This document shows, in pieces, positions 1-7,138 of a DNA stretch of 22,612 bases. The stretch spans positions 1 to 22,612 of the forward strand of contig JBJHCR010000069.1 in NCBI GenBank assembly GCA_050486105.1, written 5' to 3'. This stretch comes from JAEXNA01 sp050486105 (lineage in GTDB: Bacteria; Vulcanimicrobiota; Xenobia; Xenobiales; JADMJV01). The notes beneath the pieces are model-generated. The model worked only from the letters and a program-made list of their open reading frames with translations. It made no database searches and was not told the DNA's origin. The number at the start of each line of letters is the position of its first letter. The stretch's first letter is position 1. The position numbers and the translations under genes are program-made.

Positions 1-73
1 CAAGGAGCAAGGAACGGTCGCGCAAAAAGAGTTTGACCTCCCAGAAAAAGAGATCCCGAGTTGAAGTGTTCAT
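1..73 (-). CDS. ABC-2 type permease, second subunit (partial)
   Basis: Only the first 24 codons lie in the window; the gene continues beyond position 1. It starts at an ATG that overlaps the stop of the upstream permease by four bases (ATGA), the usual sign of translational coupling. The visible N-terminus reads MNTSTRDLFFWEVKLFLRDR. The part WEVKLFLRDRSLLL resembles AYKDFLQSFRDRTFVILG at the start of the neighbouring permease, a cytoplasmic amphipathic segment just before the first membrane helix. Tandem permeases behind one ATPase are the standard arrangement for DUF3526-type ABC exporters, so a paralogous second permease is the likely product. Too little is visible to confirm this, and the substrate is unknown. 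Confidence 0.6.
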   Translation of the reverse strand, partial: MNTSTRDLFFWEVKLFLRDRSLLL

Positions 74-1497
74 CGAGGTTCCACCTTTGTTTTCCAAAGA
101 AAGCCAAATAAGAGTAGGAGCTGCAGAAGCAAAGCCGGGACGGCCAAAGTGGCCGGTTTCAGAGCCTCTTGAACCTCGGGAGCTCGATAGTCAAAGGGAG
201 GGAAGCCTCTCCAGAACGAGGCCTCAAGACGGATCTCTTTATCGTTTTGGTAGGACACGTGATGAGTGTGAAGGTCGTTCAGTCGGGAGATCACCTCGAA
301 GCGATAGTCCTCGGCCTGCTCTTCAAAGTCTATGGCGTGTTCGAGATCGGTGCCGCATAACGCACTCGAGAGTAGTCGGATGGCCAGGTAGGGATTGAAG
401 AGAGCAGCCTTTTCCATCAGGGTATTCTGCTGTCGATAGCAGTCCTGGAGACGGTTGTAGTGCTCTCGGTAGACTCGAGAAGATTGGTCCTCGCCGGCCT
501 GCATGACCACCCCCCGAAAGTTGACCGGCAGCTCTTCCACAGAGTCCACCTGGTGCTCGTCGAGCAGCTCTTGCTTGAGTTGCTCGAACTTGGCGCTGCC
601 AGGGTCGTGGCCGTGACCCCCCTGCACCACCTCTAGGTGAAGAGCCTGCTCGAATTCAGGCCTACTGGGAGCGGGATACCAATGGTGACCTAGACTCGGC
701 AAGGCTTTGGGTATCAAGATCACCAGCACGATCCAAACCAGCAGAGAGGTTACGATAGCCGAAGAGGTCTTCCGGGATAAGCTTGAGATCAGAACCACCA
801 CCCCGATCCAAACGGTAAGATACAAGGCGTAGGCCGCAGCCAACAGAGCTAGCCGATTGAGATCGCTCAGCGAGATCATCCCTTCGGTGAGGCTGGCTAT
901 AGCCGCTACGGCCAACGCAGTGACCGGCAGCAGCAAGGTGGCAAAGACCAAAACTCCACTAGCCATTTTCCCGAGCAAGAGAGCTCCGTTTGAAGTCCCA
1001 CTGACCACCAGCATGGCCAGAGTCCCTGATTCCCGCTCTCGCACCACCGAGCGGCTGAGAACGAAAACGATGAGCAGCGGCAGCAGCACTTGCAGGATGA
1101 AGGCAGGGGTCAGAATGCCGAACCGCAATAGAGACGATTCCTGTCTAGCCTCGGAGAAGTTGGCGCTGTTTTGCTGATGCGCTTCCAGGAAGATGGCACT
1201 TCCGGTATAGTCCCTGACGCCAAAGTCCAAAAAGCCCAGGCTGGTTTGGGGCCGGAAAGCAAAGGTCCCGTAATGAGCCACTCGATGGGGGTGGCGATCC
1301 GGTTGATCGATCCATTGTTGGTCCACCAGAGCTTGCAAGTTCGCCATGTCTCCTTGTGAGCGGTGGTGAGCCGAGGCTCCCACCCAGCATGAAAGCAAGA
1401 ACAAGGCTGCCAGCAAGCAACCCAAAATCACGAAGGTGCGGTCCCGAAAGCTCTGGAGAAAATCCTTGTACGCTAGAGCGCTCACTTGCGAAAACAT
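70..1497 (-). CDS. ABC-2 type transporter permease (DUF3526-like)
   Basis: This 475-residue inner-membrane permease is the membrane partner of the ATPase encoded just upstream, whose stop lies two bases before this start. One hydrophobic helix lies at about residues 21-43 and is followed by a long polar loop. Next comes a hydrophobic segment starting FGILTPAFILQVLLPLLIVF, which leads into the motif SRSVVRERESGTLAMLVVSG. That motif (R-E-x-x-x-G-T-L) is the characteristic coupling segment of ABC-2 permeases. More helices follow, then a second large polar domain (roughly residues 270-445) and a final C-terminal helix ending in WKTKVEPR. Two big extracytoplasmic loops with terminal helices is the layout of the DUF3526 permease family. 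Nothing shows the substrate; such exporters have been linked to peptide, bacteriocin or envelope-component export. Function as an ABC permease is well supported. Confidence 0.88.
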   Translation of the reverse strand: MFSQVSALAYKDFLQSFRDRTFVILGCLLAALFLLSCWVGASAHHRSQGDMANLQALVDQQWIDQPDRHPHRVAHYGTFAFRPQTSLGFLDFGVRDYTGSAIFLEAHQQNSANFSEARQESSLLRFGILTPAFILQVLLPLLIVFVLSRSVVRERESGTLAMLVVSGTSNGALLLGKMASGVLVFATLLLPVTALAVAAIASLTEGMISLSDLNRLALLAAAYALYLTVWIGVVVLISSLSRKTSSAIVTSLLVWIVLVILIPKALPSLGHHWYPAPSRPEFEQALHLEVVQGGHGHDPGSAKFEQLKQELLDEHQVDSVEELPVNFRGVVMQAGEDQSSRVYREHYNRLQDCYRQQNTLMEKAALFNPYLAIRLLSSALCGTDLEHAIDFEEQAEDYRFEVISRLNDLHTHHVSYQNDKEIRLEASFWRGFPPFDYRAPEVQEALKPATLAVPALLLQLLLLFGFLWKTKVEPR

Positions 1498-1499
1498 GC

Positions 1500-2261
1500 T
1501 TAGTCCTTCATGTGGGCCAGGTAGAGAGCTTCCAGGGCCCCGGTCTCGATCTCGCTGGCTTTCAGATGTTCGACCAAGACGCCGCGTTTCATGATGCCGA
1601 TGCGGTGACCCACCTGTTTGGCTCGAAAAATGTCGTGGGTAACCATGAGAATGGCTGAACCTCGCTTAGATAGACGTAAGAGCAGCTCTCCGAATTCATT
1701 GGCCGAAACCGGGTCGAGTCCGCTGGTGGGCTCATCGAGGAGAAGGACTGACGAGGAGCGAGCGATGGCCAGAGCGATCCCCACCTTTTGGCGCATACCC
1801 TTGGAGTAGGAACCCACGGGGTTTCCATGATGTTCGGCACTCAGTCCAGCCTCCAGAAGAGACTCGGTGACCATCGACTGGCTGGGTCTAATGCCCGAAG
1901 ACAGGGCCAGAAAGAATCTCAGATTCTCTTCGGCGCTGAGTTCCGGGTAGAGAGCCACCTGCTCTGGGAGATAGGTGACCTGGGCCCTGGCTATTTGGGT
2001 CTCTTCGACCACATCAAAGCCGCAGATATAAGCCGAGCCCGAACTTGGCTGGGTGAAGTTCAGCAGCAGATTGATGGTGGTGGTTTTGCCGGCCCCATTC
2101 GCCCCCAGCAAACAAAAAATCTCGCCCGAAGAAATCGACAAGTCCAAGGGCTTGAGGGCCTGATTCGAGCCGTAGCTCTTGCTGAGTTGTCGGATTTCAA
2201 CAACCTGGTTCCGACGAGATTCCTGATGCTGGTTTTCCGGATGTTCGAGCGCCTGGGGCAT
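1500..2261 (-). CDS. ABC transporter ATP-binding protein
   Basis: This 253-residue cytoplasmic ATPase powers the ABC-2 exporter encoded downstream. All nucleotide-binding motifs are intact: Walker A GANGAGKT (residues 53-60), Q-loop Gln in YLPEQ (Q101), signature YSKGMRQ (152-158), Walker B VLLLDEP (172-178) with the D-loop SGLDP, and the switch His in MVTHD (H209). The signature reads SKGM rather than SGGQ, as is common in the CcmA/NatA-type exporter ATPases (type COG1131). The ATG at 2259-2261 has a GAGG about ten bases upstream. The first 20 residues are poorly conserved in type, so translation could begin a little later, near VVEIRQLSKSYG. It is the first gene of a three-gene operon read from the promoter at 2287-2315. 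Confidence 0.93.
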   Translation of the reverse strand: MPQALEHPENQHQESRRNQVVEIRQLSKSYGSNQALKPLDLSISSGEIFCLLGANGAGKTTTINLLLNFTQPSSGSAYICGFDVVEETQIARAQVTYLPEQVALYPELSAEENLRFFLALSSGIRPSQSMVTESLLEAGLSAEHHGNPVGSYSKGMRQKVGIALAIARSSSVLLLDEPTSGLDPVSANEFGELLLRLSKRGSAILMVTHDIFRAKQVGHRIGIMKRGVLVEHLKASEIETGALEALYLAHMKD

Positions 2262-2280
2262 AAGATTCGCACCTCACTTT

Positions 2281-2309
2281 TTGATAGTGATAATCCGTTA
2301 TCATATTTT
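2281..2309 (+). promoter_or_regulatory. Sigma70-type promoter for the transthyretin-like gene
   Basis: On the plus strand TTGATA (2281-2286) is followed by exactly 17 bases and then TATTTT (2304-2309). It occupies nearly the same bases as the opposing minus-strand promoter. It would give a leader of about 110 bases before the ATG at 2427. The -10 box is a weaker match than the -35 box. Confidence 0.45.
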
Positions 2310-2315
2310 TGTCAA
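2287..2315 (-). promoter_or_regulatory. Sigma70-type promoter for the ABC exporter operon
   Basis: Read on the minus strand there is a perfect -35 box TTGACA (2310-2315), a 17-base spacer, and a -10 box TATCAC (2287-2292). It lies about 25 bases upstream of the ATPase start. The spacer holds the TGATAA-N4-TTATCA palindrome, which also overlaps the -10 box, so a bound protein would block RNA polymerase. The call rests on consensus match only. Confidence 0.6.
2288..2303. promoter_or_regulatory. Palindromic operator candidate in overlapping divergent promoters
   Basis: TGATAA and TTATCA form a perfect inverted repeat of six bases per arm around a four-base centre (TCCG). The site lies in the spacer of both the plus- and minus-strand promoters. 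Short AT-rich palindromes in this position are typical repressor sites, for example of the GntR/YtrA or TetR type that often control ABC exporters. No regulator gene is present in the window next to it. Confidence 0.5.
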
Positions 2316-2426
2316 GCGAGGTTCCTCAGCCAATCTCCTGAAAAAGGGCTTTTGGCGTGGTGTGGAACCTCCTTGCCCAGGCTCCAGAACGAAAGGGGAA
2401 GGGCGAGTCGTCGTGAATTACCTAGG

Positions 2427-3323
2427 ATGTATTTACTCGTAGACCGCTCCAATGGAGAACTCGTTGGTCAGTTAACAGAGCAGGACTTCACCCTACTTCA
2501 GAGCACGTTGGTCCGTGAATCTGAACAGGACTTCGACTACTACGTCCAGCAGGGCAGCCTAGATTTGCTCACTGAGGCGGGGATGTCGCAAGCAACGATC
2601 GAGGCAATTGAGAGCCGCCTTACCGGCCGAGGTTTGGACCTAGGCTGGGAGACTTTGCACGAGACCAACGAGGTCGGATATTCCGGAGAAGTTGTGGACC
2701 GAGAGGGTGGTCCGGTCGGTGGGATCCGAGTAGATTTAATCGCAGCCTCCTCCATCGTGGGCTGGACCTATACCACTCCCGATGGAACGTTTCAAGCTTA
2801 CCCCAACCCTGGCCATGAAGGGCAAAAAGTCAACTCTTTAAGGTTTACCGGTCGCGGGGATCTCGTTTTAGAGCAGGCATCCATCGACTCTGACGGAGAG
2901 CAGGGCACCTTTGAGATACAGACCCTCACCGGATCGGTCAGAACTGAAAATGGACAACCTCTGGCCGGGGTTTCAGTCCAGCTGAACCAATGGAGAGCGA
3001 TGAGCGGGAAGAGTTCCAAATCCCGCCCCCCACTCGGGGGAAGCCAGAGTTGGGGAGACACCGATGTTGAGGGCAACTTTGTGATTCCTGTCCGCTTGCC
3101 TGATGACGTTAGGTCGATCGAAGTCGAATTGGAGCTCTTCGCTGCCTCGGGGGAAAATCTCAGACACGTTAGGATCAAACTGGAACCGGGACTGAGCCTA
3201 CGATTGAAGGAACTCGTGGTCCCTACACCCGATCCCGAATGGGGCGACTCCGCACGAGTCGTTCCCCCGGTGGAGACATCGGTCGTGATGTACCCTGGAG
3301 TGTCAGAGAATCCCCTGCGCTAG
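2427..3323 (+). CDS. Protein with two transthyretin/carboxypeptidase-regulatory-like domains
   Basis: I start this at the ATG at 2427, giving 298 residues; the open frame extends upstream to 1788 but that part runs antisense through the ABC ATPase gene. Residues 1-75 form a small acidic, probably helical domain (contains QDFDYYVQQGSLDLLTEAGM) that I do not recognise. Two beta-sandwich repeats follow. One begins near residue 84 (YSGEVVDREGGPVGGIRVDL, then TTPDGTF) and one near 167 (LTGSVRTENGQPLAGVSVQL, then DTDVEGNFVIPV). The pattern G-x-V-x-D/E-x-x-G-x-P-L/V-x-G-V/I-x-V with a later D-x-x-G-x-F is the hallmark of carboxypeptidase regulatory-like/transthyretin-like folds. No signal peptide or membrane helix is visible, so it is cytoplasmic or exported by an unrecognised route. 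The fold is well supported; the function is unknown. A promoter shared with the ABC exporter suggests co-regulation. Confidence 0.72.
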   Translation: MYLLVDRSNGELVGQLTEQDFTLLQSTLVRESEQDFDYYVQQGSLDLLTEAGMSQATIEAIESRLTGRGLDLGWETLHETNEVGYSGEVVDREGGPVGGIRVDLIAASSIVGWTYTTPDGTFQAYPNPGHEGQKVNSLRFTGRGDLVLEQASIDSDGEQGTFEIQTLTGSVRTENGQPLAGVSVQLNQWRAMSGKSSKSRPPLGGSQSWGDTDVEGNFVIPVRLPDDVRSIEVELELFAASGENLRHVRIKLEPGLSLRLKELVVPTPDPEWGDSARVVPPVETSVVMYPGVSENPLR

Positions 3324-3403
3324 CAAACCAACTCTTGTGGGTAGCCGGGGTACCCCGCCTCGGCGGTCCAGACCTCAGATCCCTTGTTTGACAGAGCCCT
3401 AGG

Positions 3404-3490
3404 AGGCTGCTGATTTGAACGGGGACGTAACGCTTCGCTTGCGGACCGCAAGCGAAGCGTTCACCGAAGGTGCCCGAGACGAAAGACATC
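3404..3490. repeat. Degenerate copy or fragment of the MITE-like element
   Basis: CTAGGAGGCTGCTGATTT at 3404-3421 matches the left end of the element at 7214-7382 base for base, including the CTAG at its edge. About 50 bases further on, CGAGACGAAAGACAT (3473-3487) matches CGAGACGAAGGACAT near the same end of the other copy. The bases between differ and hold a large hairpin. I found no matching right end, so the copy is either truncated or rearranged. Confidence 0.5.
3429..3461. repeat. 33-base perfect hairpin
   Basis: AACGCTTCGCTTGCGG (3429-3444) and its exact reverse complement (3446-3461) flank a single A. A 16-base perfect stem with almost no loop is far beyond chance in a 200-base spacer. 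It lacks a T-run on either side, so it is not a normal intrinsic terminator. It lies inside the element fragment. Confidence 0.75.
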
Positions 3491-3576
3491 AGTCAACCTG
3501 AGGCCAAGAAAGGCTGTCCTACCAAGGAGGCTTGGATTCATTCTCGAAACCTTTAAGGGAGGGAGCGAGTGGAGCC

Positions 3577-4152
3577 ATGAAGCTGGAAGTACAACTCTGT
3601 AGCCTTTTGAACTCCATCGAAAAGGCTCTCAAGGGTGAAGAGGAAAGTCAGGCCCTAGAAGACCTCAACTCGGGCATTAGGAACTTGCGAACCCTGTTCT
3701 CAAGAAATCCCTCCATGGCCATCACCGGGGAGTTGTTTGAGATCACTGAAGGGTTGAACAATTGTGCCTTAAGGTTGGCTCGCCACTTCGAGAGTCAAGG
3801 GGAATCCGAGCTAGAAGAGCAAGCTTGGAAAGCCCGCTACGAATCCCTAGCTACCGCCCATGCTTACCGACGCAACCTTCTCGGTCCGGCCCTCATCGAC
3901 TGGGCAGATTGCAACCTCAAGCTCGGAAACACCGACAAAGCCGACGAGATCTATCACCGAATCGTGGAAAACTTCACCGAGATTTTGGGATGGGGCCCGA
4001 CTTTTGACCCGGGTTGGATGGTGGCCGTGGGTTGCCTGGAGCAAGCGTTAGAGCGCAGCAGCCGCAATTATGGACCGCTAGAGGCCCGAACCAAAGAGCT
4101 GCTGCGGCAATCGCGAAAATTAGCCCAGGACCGAGAGGCAAGGTCGAGTTGA
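3577..4152 (+). CDS. Uncharacterised helical protein
   Basis: I do not recognise this protein. The frame opens at a TTG at 3532, which has an AGGAGG only one base upstream, too close for normal initiation; the ATG at 3577 (191 residues) has purine-rich GGGAGGGAG and GGAG upstream and is preferred. The sequence is polar and almost wholly helical, without signal peptide, membrane helices or metal-binding motifs. The segment ALIDWADCNLKLGNTDKADE followed by IYHRIVENF resembles one tetratricopeptide-like helix pair, so a scaffold or protein-binding role is possible. It ends five bases from the stop of the convergent zinc-ribbon gene, leaving no room for a separate terminator. Coding status is likely because the frame is long, but function is not assigned. 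Confidence 0.6.
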   Translation: MKLEVQLCSLLNSIEKALKGEEESQALEDLNSGIRNLRTLFSRNPSMAITGELFEITEGLNNCALRLARHFESQGESELEEQAWKARYESLATAHAYRRNLLGPALIDWADCNLKLGNTDKADEIYHRIVENFTEILGWGPTFDPGWMVAVGCLEQALERSSRNYGPLEARTKELLRQSRKLAQDREARSS

Positions 4153-4157
4153 ACGAT

Positions 4158-5678
4158 TCACACTTCTGCGGCCCATCGCTCCTCGATTTCACGCCCCAAC
4201 TGGTCGAGCCCAACCAACTCTCCTTCAACGGGAAGCCCCGAAGGTAAAGCTTGCTGCAAATTCTGAAGATGAGTTCCAACCCGTTTCAGTGCTTGCAGTA
4301 ACTCGGGGTCTGAAGGAGCCAAAGATCCGATCTCCTGCACCATTTTCTGAAAGTCTTCGAGGACCCGGAAAACCGGGTGGTCAGGCCCAGGTGCAGGGAG
4401 AGACAAGCGAACCATTTCCGTGAGCAACTCGAAGTTGGACCTCCTGGGTTCGGGCTCGGATGGAGCCACGGCAACCAGAAGGTCCACCCGACTTTCCGTC
4501 TGAGACATCCTCTTGATCAGAACCGCATGGCATTCGGTGCAAACTCGATTGAGAACATCGTTGTCTGCTCCACACTTCAGACAAGACACGGATTCCTCCG
4601 GCTCCAGGTCCTGCACCAGATCATGTTTGCTAAGCAGAATGGTGACCCCCGGGTGCAAGCGATCGTAGGCCGAACTCAGAGCCAGCAGCTCACCTTCGGA
4701 AAGAAATCTCTCCAGCTCTTGGAATCCCTCTTCGATCAGGTCCAACTCTTCACCCACGGCGTCAACCTGGTCTTCCGTTCCTTGCCCACTGACCAGGGTC
4801 TCAGTGAACGAATTGTGGAGCTCCACCATTTTCTCGAATTGTTGCCGAAGAGCGTCTAAACAGACTGTCCCTGCATGAACTCCGCGGATTAGATTCAAAA
4901 GCAGATAAAAATTTCTGGCCTCTTTGAGGGGAGCCAACTCGTCTGTTTCCCGCACCGCCTTCTCTAATTTCTCTAGATGCTGATGAGCTTGTTCGAGTTC
5001 TCCTCGCCCGATGAGCCTGTCGAGTTCTTCTACAGAATCTTGGAACTGTTCAGTCTTGGTGCTTGTCCACAAGGAGGTGGATAGCATCTCTTCCAAGTGT
5101 CTCAACCTGGTTTCCAGCTGGTCCCAACGCTTCTGTACGGGATCGTCCAAGTCCAAGGCTCGCTGTTCCAGACTATCGACCAGAGGCTTAAGCTTGGGAC
5201 CGCAGCCTGGCTCCGTCGCTATCGCTTTCATCTCTTTCAGGAGGTCTTCAAGTGGCAGACCAAAGGTGGAATTTACCACAGCCCGCCAGGCAAAATCAAA
5301 GGCTTCAATGTCCTGAGAAACGCCATGGGCCAGATTTTTGGAGATCACATAGAACTCGTTCAAAGGCGTCGGAAAGAACCAGGGAACAAACAACCTCAAC
5401 CTGCGAAGCTCACGGTCGGCAGCCAAAAACACCGAACCGTAATGCTTGAGTTCAGAGCGACTTTCTGGTTGCCATTCGGAGAGGACTTCCACCACCTTCC
5501 GATAAGCTGCTGCCAAGAGCAAGAACCTGGACGGACCTTCCTCAAACATGGCTGTTAAGGCACCGAGCAGCCGAGCTTGGCTAGCCTGCACGGAAAGCCC
5601 ATCAAGCACATCGGGGATCAAGTCTGGATGGGGTTCGTTGAGAAACTCGACCAGAATGGGAGATAACTCTTTGCTCAT
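4158..5678 (-). CDS. Uncharacterised helical protein with a zinc ribbon
   Basis: This 506-residue protein is not recognised as a whole. Most of it is predicted helical, with an acidic coiled-coil-like part at about residues 180-330 (many L/E/K heptads, for example LEQAHQHLEKLEKAVRETDE). A compact zinc ribbon sits at residues 366-383: CLKC, ten residues, CTEC. The C-terminal third is again helical (LLQALKRVGTHLQNLQQAL). There is no signal peptide or membrane helix, so it is probably cytoplasmic. The ribbon suggests binding of nucleic acid or protein, but it is too short to say which. The ATG has an AGGAG about 15 bases upstream, which is a long spacing. The gene lies downstream of the RTX-like gene on the same strand, separated by 86 bases that contain a hairpin, and converges with the gene at 3577. 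Confidence 0.7.
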   Translation of the reverse strand: MSKELSPILVEFLNEPHPDLIPDVLDGLSVQASQARLLGALTAMFEEGPSRFLLLAAAYRKVVEVLSEWQPESRSELKHYGSVFLAADRELRRLRLFVPWFFPTPLNEFYVISKNLAHGVSQDIEAFDFAWRAVVNSTFGLPLEDLLKEMKAIATEPGCGPKLKPLVDSLEQRALDLDDPVQKRWDQLETRLRHLEEMLSTSLWTSTKTEQFQDSVEELDRLIGRGELEQAHQHLEKLEKAVRETDELAPLKEARNFYLLLNLIRGVHAGTVCLDALRQQFEKMVELHNSFTETLVSGQGTEDQVDAVGEELDLIEEGFQELERFLSEGELLALSSAYDRLHPGVTILLSKHDLVQDLEPEESVSCLKCGADNDVLNRVCTECHAVLIKRMSQTESRVDLLVAVAPSEPEPRRSNFELLTEMVRLSLPAPGPDHPVFRVLEDFQKMVQEIGSLAPSDPELLQALKRVGTHLQNLQQALPSGLPVEGELVGLDQLGREIEERWAAEV

Positions 5679-5710
5679 GGCGGAAACACTTTTCTCCTAG
5701 CAAAGCGACC

Positions 5711-5736
5711 GGTATACCCCCAAGAAGGGGGTATCC
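5711..5736 (-). terminator. Hairpin between the RTX-like and zinc-ribbon genes
   Basis: ATACCCCC and GGGGGTAT pair around AAGAA, and two more G-C pairs follow beyond one mismatch. It lies 29 bases past the stop of the RTX-like gene and just before the next gene. The minus strand lacks a clean U-tract, so termination may be partial, or the hairpin may mainly protect the upstream message's 3' end. Confidence 0.45.
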
Positions 5737-5764
5737 GGCTGCTCTTTCTTGTCCAGCTTTGCTC

Positions 5765-7066
5765 CTACCAGGCCCAGATCTTTTCAGGATGGTTCCCACC
5801 GAGATTCAAGAGGCTAGGTCCGAGGTTCCAAGGGAGGGTTCGAAAGATATCCTGAATTCCTCGGAAGCCTGGCCAGATCCCCATTCTGTCGTCACCCCAA
5901 CTGGGATTCACTGGTGTGGGAAATACTGGACCACCTCGACCCCAACCGGGATTCACGGGAGTAGGGAAAGATTGTTCCCATCCTCGAAACACGGGATTCT
6001 TTTCATAGGTGCCAGTAAGGTCATCGGGATTGTGCTCAAGGCTGATACTGCGAATACCAAGCTCTTTTAAGGTTTTTAGTTCTCCTTCATCCACTTTCCC
6101 ATCTCCGTTACGGTCAACCCAAACTCTCAGGTTGTCCATCACCCGGGAACCATCGTCCATCATATCGCTACCGTCGATACGATCATTGCCGTTAGAATCT
6201 AATCGGCCCAGGCTTCCAAATCCGTTCTCGTGCTCCACGATGTTGCCGTTGGCATCGCGGCTGTGGAAACCAAAGAGCTGGGTGCCGTTGGTGACATTTC
6301 CGTTCTCATCTGGCAGGACCAAGATTCCCTGTCCCTCACCCGGACGTACCCACTGAATCTGCTCATTGGGATCCTTGTTGCCCCANNNNNNNNNNGCCAT
6401 CATCTCAGCCAATCGTTCTTGATCCCTGATCTCGTTGTGGTGGGGAATTTGACGCTGCTCTGCTACCACGTTTCCAGAGGCGTCGAAGTGCAAGGTGCGA
6501 CCGTCCTCCAGAGTCTGAGAACGGTTGATCTCAGGGCCTTGGTAGTGCTGCCCGCCGGGAAATTTGTTCTTGTTGAAGGTGTGTTCAGTCCAATTGTTTC
6601 GAGTAGGATCGAGATCAAAGCGGATTCCATCCTCGTGTCCGTTGGTCAAATCAATGCCTTTTCCATCGAGGTCTAGAATGATGGGGGTATAGCGACCTAG
6701 GTCGGGATCATCCATCTTCAGCATCACATCCTGGAGATGTCCGGTTTGAGGCTCCCACACCGGCTTGCACACCGGTTTTGGAGGACAGGGGCAAGGTCGA
6801 CACGGAGGAGGAGGGCAGGGACGTGGCTGACATTTAGGTCGGCAGCCAAGATAGCTGTTGTAAGAGTAACCGAAATTCTGATTAAAGTAACCTTGGAAGC
6901 AGTTGTTCTTCTTTGGTCGCCCAAGACAACCATTCTTGCTGCCAAGCCCCTCTCCACCAAAAAGGAGCTGATTCCAGAAGTTTCCTTGGTTAGAATGGGA
7001 ACCGAGGAATCCCGAGTAGTGAGAGCTGAAGCCTCCAAAGATATTTGCGTTCATGGTGTTCATCAT
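5765..7066 (-). CDS. RTX-toxin-like calcium-binding domain protein
   Basis: The protein has 433 residues as given, with a 10-N assembly gap at residues 224-227. The N-terminus is Gly/Asn/Ser-rich. Residues 75-100 are extremely rich in Cys and Pro (CxxxC and CPPPPC patterns). From residue 127 there is a recognisable domain: TPIILDLDGKGIDLT, FDLDP, GQGILVLPDENGNV, QLFG, NGFGSLGRLDSNGNDRIDGS, LRVWVDRNGDGKVDEGEL, then TLKELGIRSISLEHN. This order matches the domain found near the C-terminus of many RTX and VCBS-type secreted proteins. It has two EF-hand-like loops (D290 to D301 and D318 to E329) that should bind calcium. The tail repeats FPTPVNP(G/S)WG twice at a 15-residue period. No Sec signal is seen, consistent with type I secretion, though no such exporter is adjacent. 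Domain identity is good; the role is unknown. Confidence 0.75.
   Translation of the reverse strand: MMNTMNANIFGGFSSHYSGFLGSHSNQGNFWNQLLFGGEGLGSKNGCLGRPKKNNCFQGYFNQNFGYSYNSYLGCRPKCQPRPCPPPPCRPCPCPPKPVCKPVWEPQTGHLQDVMLKMDDPDLGRYTPIILDLDGKGIDLTNGHEDGIRFDLDPTRNNWTEHTFNKNKFPGGQHYQGPEINRSQTLEDGRTLHFDASGNVVAEQRQIPHHNEIRDQERLAEMMXXXXWGNKDPNEQIQWVRPGEGQGILVLPDENGNVTNGTQLFGFHSRDANGNIVEHENGFGSLGRLDSNGNDRIDGSDMMDDGSRVMDNLRVWVDRNGDGKVDEGELKTLKELGIRSISLEHNPDDLTGTYEKNPVFRGWEQSFPTPVNPGWGRGGPVFPTPVNPSWGDDRMGIWPGFRGIQDIFRTLPWNLGPSLLNLGGNHPEKIWAW
6386..6395. other. Assembly gap (10 N) inside the RTX-like gene
   Basis: Ten undetermined bases. Before the gap the minus-strand frame has two bases of an incomplete codon, and after it a whole codon begins, so the missing length must be 1 more than a multiple of 3; ten fits, but the run is probably a placeholder. 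Confidence 0.9.
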
Positions 7067-7138
7067 GAGTCAAAGTCTCGCTTTCTGAAGTTCGCTCGCT
7101 TAGAGCTTTAGTCAGAATCTACTGGAGTAAGGTTGCCG

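Larger units (their letters stand above)
3324..3576. other. Intergenic region with palindromes and an element fragment
   Basis: This 250-base stretch has no convincing gene. It contains a 12-base perfect palindrome (CGGGGTACCCCG, 3346-3357), a fragment related to the MITE-like element at 7214 (3404-3490), a 33-base hairpin (3429-3461), and an AGGAGG at 3525-3530. The last is a strong Shine-Dalgarno sequence but sits only one base before the possible TTG start at 3532. Confidence 0.6.

Noticed and set aside
1788..2426. Upstream extension of the transthyretin-like frame
   Set aside because: It runs antisense through the ABC ATPase gene and through the divergent promoter; the protein-like part starts at the ATG at 2427.
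5895..5968. Short tandem DNA repeat as a possible CRISPR or satellite
   Set aside because: It is only two units of 45 bases and encodes the FPTPVNPxWG repeat in frame within the RTX-like protein.
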